8,495 nucleotides of DNA, from NCBI GenBank assembly GCA_005888425.1, contig VAZF01000225.1, positions 1 to 8,495 of the forward strand, given 5' to 3'. This DNA is from Alphaproteobacteria bacterium (GTDB lineage Bacteria; Pseudomonadota; Alphaproteobacteria; ATCC43930; CGMCC-115725). Made by a program: the position numbers and the translations under genes. A model generated the notes under the pieces. It had not been told where the DNA came from, ran no database searches, and saw only the letters and a program-made list of their open reading frames with translations. Every line of letters starts with the position of its first letter. Positions within the stretch are counted from its first letter, which is position 1. Below, one piece after another: positions 1-5,924 of this stretch.

Positions 1-513
1 CACCGCCGGCATCGTCACATGGCCGCCCTCGCCGGTCAGCGACAGCCAGCCCGATCCCGCCGGAATGAGCCCGGAGGCGCCCAGTCCCGAACCCGGTCCC
101 AATACCGCGATCGGCCTGCCCGGGACCGGCGCACCGCCGCCAACCGGTACGCGGTCGCTCGGGCCGAGCCGCGGCAGCGCCAACGCGACCGCGGTAAAAT
201 CGTTGATGACCTCGAACCGCTCGAAACCGAGCTCGTCACGCAATGCCGCGACCGAGAAGCTCCAGGGATGGTTTGTCATGCGGATGTCATCGCCGCTGAC
301 GGGCGCCGCGATCGCGAGGCATCCTATGCGCGGCCGCGGGAACGAACCGGCCTGTGCGAGATAGGCACGGATCGCGTCCCCGATTGTCGCGAAATCGGCA
401 TCGGCGAACGTGCTCGAATGCAATACCGCGCCCGCGGGAGACGCCAGCCCGAACCGGGCATTCGTCGCCCCGATATCACCGACGAGCCAAACCGTTTCCC
501 GATCAGCAGTCAC
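1..513 (-). CDS. glk: Glucokinase, N-terminal 171 residues (3' end cut by window edge)
   Basis: Bacterial glucokinase (Glk family, ATP-dependent), phosphorylating cytosolic glucose to glucose-6-phosphate. Visible family landmarks are the phosphate-binding loop LVGDIGATNARF (residues 10-21), NHPWSF (81-86), the catalytic pair N104-D105 in VINDFTAVAL, GPGSGLGASGL (139-149) and the glucose-binding EGGH (162-165). The usual family length is about 320 residues, so roughly half is present and the frame is still open at base 1. The start is GTG at 513: it overlaps the otsA stop as GTGA, GGAG lies 7 nt upstream, and the phosphate loop falls at the usual distance from the N terminus. The first loop reads GDIGAT where most family members have GDIGGT, a mild oddity. 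Placed last in otsB-otsA-glk, it probably supplies glucose-6-phosphate to OtsA. Identification is secure; the operon role is inferred. Confidence 0.93.
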   Translation of the reverse strand, partial: MTADRETVWLVGDIGATNARFGLASPAGAVLHSSTFADADFATIGDAIRAYLAQAGSFPRPRIGCLAIAAPVSGDDIRMTNHPWSFSVAALRDELGFERFEVINDFTAVALALPRLGPSDRVPVGGGAPVPGRPIAVLGPGSGLGASGLIPAGSGWLSLTGEGGHVTMPAV

Positions 514-1991
514 CGCCCAGCTCCGGCCGCCTCCAGCACGGTCAGGAAACGCTCGCGCCAGGCATTGATGTCATTTCGCCGCAGCGTCGCCATCATCGCC
601 GTCCACCGCTCGCGCCGCTCCCCGAGCGGCATCTGCAGGCCCTGCCAGATTCCCTCGGCCATGGCTTCGAGATCGGATGGATTGACGATAATCGCCTCGC
701 CGAGTTCGCGCACCGCGCCGGCGAAGCACGACAGAACCAGGATGCCGGGATCGTCCGGCCGCTGCGCCGCGACATACTCCTTGGCGACCAGGTTCATGCC
801 GTCGCGGAACGGCGTCACGAGCCCGATCCCGGCGGCGCGGTAGAACCCGGACAGGATCCGATGATTGAAGCTCTTGTTCAGGTAACGCACCGGCGTCCAG
901 TCGAATTCGGCATAGCGACCGTTGATGTGACCGGCGGCGGCTTCGAGTTCTCTGCGGATTTCGCGGTACTCCGGGACATCCGAGCGCGATGGCGACGCGA
1001 TCTGCATCAAGACGGTGCGGCCGCGCGTCTGCGGGTAATGCTCGAGCAGATGCGAATACGCGGCAAACCGCGCCGGCAGCCCTTTCGAATAATCGATCCG
1101 GTCGACGCCGATGATCAGCGAACGGTCGCGGATGCTGGACGTCAGGCGCCGCATCTGCCGCGACTCCTCGGCGGCCGCCGCTTGCTCGGCAACGGCGGCG
1201 ACGTCGATCCCGATCGGGAACACGCCGGCCTGAACAATTCGCCCGAACGCGCGCAACCGGCCGCCGCCAAGATCTTCGCCACCGCCCTGGCGCAAGAGGT
1301 AATCGCGGAAGCCTTCGAGGTCGGCGGCGGTCTGGAAGCCGACGAGGTCGTAGGCGCACAAGGCGGCCGCCAGATCGCGATGATTGGGCAACATGCGGAG
1401 CAATTCCGCCGCCGGGAACGGGGTGTGCAGGAAAAACCCGATCGGCTGCCGGCAATCGAGCTGGCGCAACGCCTCGCCGAGCGGGATCAGGTGGTAATCA
1501 TGCACCCAGACAACATCTTCGGGCAGCAGCATCGGCGCCAGGGTGCGGGCAAAGCTGCGGTTGACGCGGAGATAACCGGCGAGAGCGCGCCGCGAAAACC
1601 CGACCAGCGACGGCCGGTAGTGGAACAGCGGCCACAGCACCCGGTTGGCGTAGCCGATGTAATATTCGTCGAAGTCGCGCCGCGACAGATCGACGACCGC
1701 CGCGGTGATGTTACGGTCGATGGTCAGTTTTGGCGTTTCGCTCGGGCGCTCGCTGATCGAACCGCTATACCCGAACCAGAGGCCGCCGGCGCGCTCCAAC
1801 GCAGCCCGCAACGCGACCGCCAACCCGCCCTGGGCCGCCTTGTCGCGGCCGATCGGGCCCACTCGGTTCGAGACGACGACCAGTCGGCGAGGAGCTGCTT
1901 TTGCTGCGGCTCGATGGCTCCCGCGAGCGGATGCATGGGTTTCGGCGTCGCCCATCACCGATCCGACCGCCGCAACCTCCTCGCTTGGCAT
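510..1991 (-). CDS. otsA: Alpha,alpha-trehalose-6-phosphate synthase (UDP-forming), GT20
   Basis: Cytosolic retaining glycosyltransferase joining UDP-glucose and glucose-6-phosphate into trehalose-6-phosphate. With the start chosen it has 493 residues (E. coli OtsA about 474). GT20 landmarks run in order: RLVVVSNRV (36-44), the donor loop GG (55-56), GLWFGYSG (70-77), LWPLFHY (119-125), VHDYHL with D165, FFLHTPFP (186-193), DRIDYSKG with R298 and K303, and DGMNLVAKEY with D397, N400, L401 and E405. The active-site set looks complete. The start is a judgement. ATG 1991 has GAGG 5 nt upstream and lies 56 nt past the otsB stop. An ATG at 2084 (524 residues, overlapping otsB by 37 bp, GAGG 9 nt upstream) is possible, but its extra 31 residues resemble nothing in the family. 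ATG 1955 is also possible. The stop overlaps the glk start (GTGA), suggesting translational coupling. Confidence 0.95.
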   Translation of the reverse strand: MPSEEVAAVGSVMGDAETHASARGSHRAAAKAAPRRLVVVSNRVGPIGRDKAAQGGLAVALRAALERAGGLWFGYSGSISERPSETPKLTIDRNITAAVVDLSRRDFDEYYIGYANRVLWPLFHYRPSLVGFSRRALAGYLRVNRSFARTLAPMLLPEDVVWVHDYHLIPLGEALRQLDCRQPIGFFLHTPFPAAELLRMLPNHRDLAAALCAYDLVGFQTAADLEGFRDYLLRQGGGEDLGGGRLRAFGRIVQAGVFPIGIDVAAVAEQAAAAEESRQMRRLTSSIRDRSLIIGVDRIDYSKGLPARFAAYSHLLEHYPQTRGRTVLMQIASPSRSDVPEYREIRRELEAAAGHINGRYAEFDWTPVRYLNKSFNHRILSGFYRAAGIGLVTPFRDGMNLVAKEYVAAQRPDDPGILVLSCFAGAVRELGEAIIVNPSDLEAMAEGIWQGLQMPLGERRERWTAMMATLRRNDINAWRERFLTVLEAAGAGR

Positions 1992-2047
1992 TCCCGCCTC
2001 ACTCGCCACCTGTGGTTGAAACAGTGCCGCGCCAGCCGTGTTCCGCG

Positions 2048-2818
2048 TCAAGTCGCCGGTAAGTGCGGTGCGCCGGCAAGCCATTCGCGCGCCCCTCGGA
2101 CCGAAGACAGCCCAAACACCGCCGCAGTACTGCCGGATTGGCAGCCGATCCGGATCGACACGCCGCCCCGGCGATTGACCTCGGCGAACCCGTCTTCGTC
2201 AGTCGTATCGTCGCCGAGATACACCGGCCGGCGTCCCTGAAACGGCGGCTCGGCCATAAAGGCGGCGATGACCCGGCCCTTGTCGTGATGCCGCGGTTGG
2301 AACTCAACGACCATGTTCCCGGCGATCAGCCGCAAGCTGTCGCTATCCTGTTCGACCAGTCGGGCAGCGGCACCGCGGATCGCCGCTTCCGCATCCGGCA
2401 GGGCGCGGTAATGCAGGGCGAGCGTACGGCCCTTGTCCTCCACGAATACACCGGGCCAGTGCCGCGCGACTGCCGTTATTTCCGGGCGTAGCCTGTCGAG
2501 CGCTGCCGCCGCGGTTCGGTCAGCGTCGCCGCCGCCCTTTGCATAGCTTCCGTCAGGGCGACGCCGCTCGATGCCGTGCAATCCAGCCGCGGCGCCGCGC
2601 CACGGGCGAAACAGCCGATCGAGCTCGGCAATCGGACGTCCGCTGATCAGCGCCAGAGCCCCCTCGCGCTCATCCCCGAGGCGCCGCAGCAGATCGGGCA
2701 ATGAAGGTGCCACCTCGACCAGCTCGGGACGCGGCGCGATCTCCAGCAACGTTCCGTCGACATCGATAAACAAAGCGTCGTGCCGGTCGAGTGGCGGCGC
2801 TGCCGTCGGAGTTCGCAT
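2048..2818 (-). CDS. otsB: Trehalose-6-phosphate phosphatase (HAD superfamily)
   Basis: Removes the phosphate from trehalose-6-phosphate to release trehalose, the last step of the OtsAB pathway; cytosolic and Mg-dependent. The HAD motifs are all visible: DVDGT with nucleophile D19 and acid/base D21, the motif II serine S59 in LISGRP, a lysine in HDKGRVIAAF, and the metal-binding acids in LGDDTTDEDGF (201-211). At 256 residues it fits the family (E. coli OtsB about 266). ATG 2818 places the nucleophile at residue 19. The frame stays open to a TTG at 2902, but the added 28 residues look non-coding. No strong ribosome site is seen; a GGCGGG stretch lies upstream, and the start is embedded in ATGTAATG, a possible start-stop element. 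It is the first gene of otsB-otsA-glk. I found no clear EcfG-type stress promoter (GGAAC...CGTT) upstream. Confidence 0.94.
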   Translation of the reverse strand: MRTPTAAPPLDRHDALFIDVDGTLLEIAPRPELVEVAPSLPDLLRRLGDEREGALALISGRPIAELDRLFRPWRGAAAGLHGIERRRPDGSYAKGGGDADRTAAAALDRLRPEITAVARHWPGVFVEDKGRTLALHYRALPDAEAAIRGAAARLVEQDSDSLRLIAGNMVVEFQPRHHDKGRVIAAFMAEPPFQGRRPVYLGDDTTDEDGFAEVNRRGGVSIRIGCQSGSTAAVFGLSSVRGAREWLAGAPHLPAT

Positions 2819-2921
2819 TACATTGCGGCCCGCCTGTTGTGCAGCGCACACGCTTTCGGCGGCTCGATCGCAGGAGCTATGATGATTCCTGAGGGCTGCC
2901 AAGGATTTTCCGAAAGGGGGG

Positions 2922-2949
2922 TTGACTCGGGCGGCCCGGTCCTTAAATT
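2922..2949 (+). promoter_or_regulatory. Putative sigma-70-type promoter of the small RNA
   Basis: A -35-like TTGACT (2922-2927; five of six match TTGACA) is followed after 15-16 bp by overlapping -10 candidates, TTAAAT at 2943-2948 or TAAATT at 2944-2949 (each four of six). The segment is AT-rich against a very GC-rich background. Transcription would begin around 2955-2958, just before the 5' stem of the small RNA. No protein start with a good ribosome site lies directly downstream on this strand. The spacing is slightly short, so the exact -10 is uncertain. Confidence 0.6.
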
Positions 2950-2955
2950 GTGCGG

Positions 2956-3051
2956 TGCGGTATGGATCATCTTCTCGATGGTTCTGCCGTACGTCTTCTA
3001 GGCGTTTCCTCCCTAAACTCGGGCCGTGCTCACGCGCGGCCCTTCTTTTTT
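2956..3051 (+). ncRNA. mmgR: Probable suhB/MmgR (alpha-r8) family trans-acting small RNA
   Basis: A stand-alone small-RNA gene of about 95 nt; the 5' end is inferred from the promoter. The 5' stem pairs 2958-2962 with 2985-2989 and 2964-2971 with 2977-2984, leaving U2963 bulged and a UUCUC loop (2972-2976). A single-stranded linker follows with UUUCCUCCCU (3005-3014), then a terminator hairpin (3021-3042) and a U tract. From memory, this layout and the pyrimidine-rich CCUCCC motif match the Rfam suhB RNA/MmgR family of alphaproteobacteria. In Sinorhizobium MmgR is an Hfq-associated regulator that limits polyhydroxybutyrate granule formation. The motif resembles an anti-Shine-Dalgarno and could block ribosome binding on target mRNAs. 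Its last ~39 nt are antisense to the 3' end of phhA. The RNA architecture is seen directly; the family name is recognition without a covariance search, and the function here is inferred. Confidence 0.75.
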
Positions 3052-3861
3052 GCCCGACACAAAACCAGCGTAGGCGCGGTCTTCCGGCAAAATGGCCTCG
3101 GCCGAAATCTCCGGCAGCACGCTGATCTCGCGGTAGATCGGCGCAAAATCCGGCCGCGTCGCCGCGAACAGCTGGGCGAAATCGTCAATAACGAAATACG
3201 TCTCCTGATAGCGGTCGATGTGGTACTGCGTCCGCATGACGCGGCGCAGGTCGAAGCGCAAGCGGTGCGGGTGCGAGTCTTTGAGGCAATAGACCGATTC
3301 GCCGGCCGAGGAGAGGATCCCCGATCCATAAATCCGCAACCCTTCATCCGTCGCGATCAGACCGAACTCGACGGTATACCAATAGAGCCGGGCGAGATGG
3401 TTTAGATGCCCGAGGTGGACCGCCTTCAGCCCGCCTTCGCCGTAGGCCTGCATGTAATCGGCGAAGACCGGGCTCATCAGCATCGGCACATGGCCGGCGA
3501 TGTCATGAAAGACGTCCGGCTCCTGAAGATAGTCAAGCTGGTCGCGCCGCCGGATGAAGCACGTCGAGGGAAAGCGCCGCGCGGCAAGAAAGGCGAAAAA
3601 CACCTCATCCGGCACGAGGCCTGGTACCGGAACAATGCGCCAGCCGGTCGCGCGATCGAGGATGTCGCTGAGCCGGCGGAAATCAGGAATTCCGTGCGCG
3701 GCAACACCTAGTTGCTGGAGACCATCGAGGTATTCGCGGCAGGCGCGCCGTTTGAGCAATTTCTGCTGGCGCTCGAACAACAGGCGCCAGACCGCGTGCT
3801 CGTCCTCGGCATAGGCCTGCCAGTTCTGCTCGATCGTGTGGTCCGCCAACCTGCCGCTCAT
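3013..3861 (-). CDS. phhA: Phenylalanine 4-hydroxylase (monooxygenase), monomeric bacterial type
   Basis: Non-heme iron, tetrahydropterin-dependent enzyme hydroxylating phenylalanine to tyrosine, the entry step of phenylalanine catabolism; cytosolic. The iron facial triad is visible as H119 and H124 in DVFHDIAGHVP and E165 in YWYTVEFGL. The H-x4-H-x40-E spacing is the same as in the characterised Chromobacterium enzyme (H138, H143, E184). At 282 residues, without an N-terminal ACT regulatory domain, it is of the bacterial catalytic-core type. The start is ATG 3861, with GGAG 6 nt upstream; a TTG 30 nt further up (3891) is less likely. The last ~13 codons and the TAG stop lie antisense to the small RNA at 2956-3051, and its terminator encodes part of the C-terminal tail. 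No pterin dehydratase (phhB) or dedicated regulator lies alongside. A 12-bp palindrome about 84 bp upstream may be an operator. Confidence 0.95.
   Translation of the reverse strand: MSGRLADHTIEQNWQAYAEDEHAVWRLLFERQQKLLKRRACREYLDGLQQLGVAAHGIPDFRRLSDILDRATGWRIVPVPGLVPDEVFFAFLAARRFPSTCFIRRRDQLDYLQEPDVFHDIAGHVPMLMSPVFADYMQAYGEGGLKAVHLGHLNHLARLYWYTVEFGLIATDEGLRIYGSGILSSAGESVYCLKDSHPHRLRFDLRRVMRTQYHIDRYQETYFVIDDFAQLFAATRPDFAPIYREISVLPEISAEAILPEDRAYAGFVSGKKEGPRVSTARV
3021..3051 (+). terminator. Rho-independent terminator of the small RNA
   Basis: GGGCCGTG (3021-3028) pairs with CGCGGCCC (3035-3042), one G-U pair included, across a 6-nt loop. The run TTCTTTTTT (3043-3051) follows at once. The stem is nearly all G-C and the T tract stands out in GC-rich DNA. 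On the minus strand the same hairpin lies inside the last codons of phhA with no T tract, so it should act only on plus-strand transcription. Confidence 0.87.
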
Positions 3862-3944
3862 CGCGTGCTCCAGAAGGTGCTCCCCTTGCAACTGGGAACA
3901 CCCCGGCGGTGCGTCAATCTTCCCGAGAAGGCGACATTGAGCGG

Positions 3945-3956
3945 AATTCGCGAATT
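3945..3956. promoter_or_regulatory. Perfect palindrome AATTCGCGAATT upstream of phhA
   Basis: A 12-bp perfect dyad in the 108-bp gap between the N-formylglutamate amidohydrolase stop (3970) and the phhA start (3861). Its AT-rich arms stand out from the GC-rich surroundings. Its place upstream of phhA suits an operator, perhaps for an Lrp/AsnC-type regulator, which often controls aromatic amino acid catabolism genes; that assignment is speculative. A TTGACG (-35-like, minus strand, at 3917-3912) lies closer to phhA but has no convincing -10. Confidence 0.35.
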
Positions 3957-3969
3957 TACCGGCCGAGAT

Positions 3970-4851
3970 TCAGCGCCGCGGGAGACAGTCCTGCATGATT
4001 CGGCTCAACCGGTCGATCAGCTCGGCCAATTCGACCGCGAGCCGGGAGAAACCGGGCTTTCGGCGATAACTGCGTTCCTCCATATATAGGGCGCGGTTGA
4101 TCTCGATCTGCAAGGCATGGCGGTGGCGCTCGGGGCAGCCGTAATGCCCGGTCGTAAAGCCGCCCGAATAGGGCGCGTTGAGCGCCACGGTGAAATGGCG
4201 TTCGGTCAGAAACTCCCTCGCCGCTTCGATGATCTCTGGGGTGCAGGAGGTTCCGTGACAATCGCCTAGAACAAAATCGGCGGCCTCCGTCCCGCCCGAC
4301 AGGCAGGCCGCCGATGGCATCGAGTGGCAGTCGATCAACAGACAGCCGCCGAACACCTCCTCGGTATCCTCGACAAGCCCGCGCAATGCCTGATGGTAAG
4401 GGTAGTACAGGGCATCCACACGTTGTTTGGCCTCGGCGAAGCACAGCTTACGGGCATAGATCTCCTCACCGCTCGCGACAACGCGGGCGATCGTGCCGAG
4501 CCCCATGCGCACCCGCGGCGAACGCGCATTCACAAAACTCGGCAGCACATCGGAGAACATCGCTGGGTCGAGTTCCCACGGCTCGCGGTTGACGTCGAGA
4601 TAGGCCCGGGGGAAGCGCGCCGCGAGCAACGGGGCGCCGAGCTCGGGCCCGGCGCCGAACAGCACGTCGACAAAACTGTCTTCGGAGCGGCGCAACGTCA
4701 ACGGATCGAGCCGCGAGGCGGCCAGGAGGTCGCTCGGATATTCCGCTCCGCTATGCGGCGAGGCGAGAACGAGGGGCAGCGCGCGCGCCGCCGGTTGGCG
4801 CACGTCGAGGGCGCCTCCTGCCGTCGCCAAGCGCGGAACCGGACCGTCCAT
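3970..4851 (-). CDS. N-formylglutamate amidohydrolase family protein (HutG-like)
   Basis: Member of the N-formylglutamate amidohydrolase family (PF05013), which hydrolyses N-formyl-L-glutamate to glutamate and formate in one branch of histidine degradation; predicted cytosolic. Characteristic segments are LASPHSGAEYP with H33 (29-39), FPRAYLDVNREP (80-91), LLIDCHSMPS with D174 and H176 (171-180), DCHGTSC (197-203), PYSGGFTTGHYG (227-238) and QIEINRALYM with E250 (248-257). The Asp, His and Glu residues are likely zinc or catalytic ligands. At 293 residues it is of normal length. ATG 4851 is the first possible start after an in-frame TAA 12 nt upstream, though no clear ribosome site precedes it. 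No other hut gene is in the window, so a histidine pathway role is unproven and the true substrate may differ. It is divergent from cpdR; I recall the same pairing in other alphaproteobacteria but cannot check it here. Confidence 0.88.
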   Translation of the reverse strand: MDGPVPRLATAGGALDVRQPAARALPLVLASPHSGAEYPSDLLAASRLDPLTLRRSEDSFVDVLFGAGPELGAPLLAARFPRAYLDVNREPWELDPAMFSDVLPSFVNARSPRVRMGLGTIARVVASGEEIYARKLCFAEAKQRVDALYYPYHQALRGLVEDTEEVFGGCLLIDCHSMPSAACLSGGTEAADFVLGDCHGTSCTPEIIEAAREFLTERHFTVALNAPYSGGFTTGHYGCPERHRHALQIEINRALYMEERSYRRKPGFSRLAVELAELIDRLSRIMQDCLPRR

Positions 4852-4991
4852 GCCGCAAGCTTAGTGCGGTGCTGCGAAGCTGTCATCATCGACTCGGTAC
4901 GCGCAAGCTGGCGCTTGCCTTTCTCCGGCGCAGCGGTCGTGTTACCTCTAGCAGAAGTGGCGAAAGGCGCTTCACCGCGAAGTGTTGAGGA
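4852..4991. other. Divergent intergenic region between the amidohydrolase gene and cpdR
   Basis: This 140-bp gap must hold promoters for both flanking genes. It has one small inverted repeat, GCAAGC (4903-4908) and GCTTGC (4913-4918) around TGGC. I find no CtrA-type TTAA half-sites, and no convincing -35/-10 pair in either direction. Confidence 0.4.
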
Positions 4992-5351
4992 ATGGCGCGG
5001 ATCCTTCTGGCCGAAGATGACGATCAGCTGCGCGCTTTCCTCGGTCGTGGATTGCGGCGGGCCGGCCATGCGGTCGATGCGGTCGCCGATGGCGAGGCGG
5101 CGCTGGTGCAAGCGCACGACGCGGATTATGACCTGCTGGTGGCCGACGTCGTGATGCCTGGAATTGACGGCATCGAGCTGGCGCGCCGCGTTTCGGTGCG
5201 CCAACCCGGCATCCGCGTCATGTTTATCACTGGGTTCGCCGCGGTCGCGGTGCGGGACGAGGACTTCACGCCCAAACGGCCGCGCGTGCTGGCAAAGCCA
5301 TTTCATTTGCGCCATCTGATCGCCGAAATAGAGGCGCTGTTATCGCAATAG
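4992..5351 (+). CDS. cpdR: CpdR-type single-domain response regulator
   Basis: A stand-alone receiver domain of 119 residues with no output domain. Phosphorylation-site features are complete: acidic pocket D9-D10, phosphoacceptor D52 in ADVVMPG, switch threonine T80 and conserved lysine K102. The N terminus RILLAEDD, the MFITGFAAVAV segment (77-87) and KPFHLRHLI (102-110) closely match CpdR of Caulobacter as I remember it, and separate it from generic CheY-like proteins. In Caulobacter, unphosphorylated CpdR recruits ClpXP to the pole and primes it to degrade cell-cycle substrates; the CckA-ChpT phosphorelay switches it off. ATG 4992 fits the family N terminus exactly, although the GAGG just before it sits too close (1 nt) for a standard ribosome site. 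No partner kinase or phosphotransferase gene is adjacent, as is usual. The family assignment is strong; the physiological role is by homology. Confidence 0.9.
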   Translation: MARILLAEDDDQLRAFLGRGLRRAGHAVDAVADGEAALVQAHDADYDLLVADVVMPGIDGIELARRVSVRQPGIRVMFITGFAAVAVRDEDFTPKRPRVLAKPFHLRHLIAEIEALLSQ

Positions 5352-5432
5352 GGGGCGCTGCGCGTCAAACAGCCATCTCTTGCATTTCAGCGGCCGCAAC
5401 CACCTATGGTGCCCTGGAGGGCGATTGAATAC

Positions 5433-5912
5433 ATGATCTTCAGAGCATTCGCTTTCGTCGGCGCTCTATTGATCGGCGGTGCCGCGATGGCGCAAACCGC
5501 CCAGGTCGAGATCAAGGATGCCTGGGCGCGCGCGACACCGGGCAAGGCGGAGAACGGCGCTGCCTATCTGACGATTCAGTCGCCGGTCGCAGACCGTCTT
5601 GTTGGTGTGTTTAGCCCGGTCGCGAAAAAGGCCGGGCTGCACACAATGACGATGGAGGGCAGCGTCATGAAGATGCGCCCGCTCGGCGGGGTCGATCTCC
5701 CGGCGAACCAGCCGGTCGCGCTAAAGCCGGGCGGCATGCACATTATGCTTGAAGGCCTTAACGAGCCCCTGCAGGCCGGGAAATCCTTCCCGCTGACTCT
5801 AAATCTCGAGAAGGCCGGACAGAAGCAGGTCGAGGTTACGGTCGAGAAAGCCGGCGCGGCGGGACCGGGTGGGCAAGCCGGCACGGATATGCCGATGCCG
5901 GCGAAGCGCTGA
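5433..5912 (+). CDS. Periplasmic PCu(A)C copper chaperone
   Basis: Secreted copper(I) chaperone that supplies the CuA centre of cytochrome c oxidase, usually with a SCO protein. The 159-residue product has a signal peptide (hydrophobic residues 2-19, likely cleavage after AMA at 20) and a DUF461/PCuAC beta-sandwich domain. The copper motif H-x10-M-x21-H-x-M is exact: H70, M81, H103, M105. A short tail with two Met-Pro pairs (GTDMPMPAKR) may add copper ligands. ATG 5433 gives a clean signal peptide and has GGAGG 12 nt upstream, slightly far. An ATG at 5406 would add nine residues before the signal peptide and is less likely. It is followed 12 bp later by the SCO gene, so the two are probably one transcript. 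Family assignment is firm; the oxidase target is inferred. Confidence 0.93.
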   Translation: MIFRAFAFVGALLIGGAAMAQTAQVEIKDAWARATPGKAENGAAYLTIQSPVADRLVGVFSPVAKKAGLHTMTMEGSVMKMRPLGGVDLPANQPVALKPGGMHIMLEGLNEPLQAGKSFPLTLNLEKAGQKQVEVTVEKAGAAGPGGQAGTDMPMPAKR

Positions 5913-5924
5913 GCGGAAGAGCAC

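Noticed and set aside
354..2240. 628-codon open frame on the plus strand opposite otsA and otsB
   Set aside because: It is antisense to two genes with complete catalytic motifs. Its product is Arg/Pro/Gln-rich with no recognisable domain, as expected from the codon bias of high-GC DNA.
2878..2883. TATGAT as a second plus-strand -10 box upstream of the sRNA
   Set aside because: It matches the -10 consensus well, but there is no reasonable -35 at 16-18 bp (TTCGGC), and the TTGACT promoter is better placed.
2819..2921. EcfG-type general stress promoter upstream of otsB
   Set aside because: Trehalose genes are often under EcfG in alphaproteobacteria, but I find no GGAAC with a properly spaced CGTT here.
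2950..3405. Plus-strand open frame of 151 codons starting inside the sRNA region
   Set aside because: It passes through the intrinsic terminator and then runs antisense to phhA. No ribosome site precedes it, and the RNA structure explains the conserved-looking bases better.
4852..4991. CtrA binding site controlling cpdR
   Set aside because: There is no TTAA half-site anywhere in the intergenic region, so a TTAA-N7-TTAA box is absent.
4324..5154. 276-codon plus-strand open frame across the amidohydrolase gene, the intergenic region and the start of cpdR
   Set aside because: It is antisense to one clear gene and out of frame with another, with no ribosome site or family resemblance.
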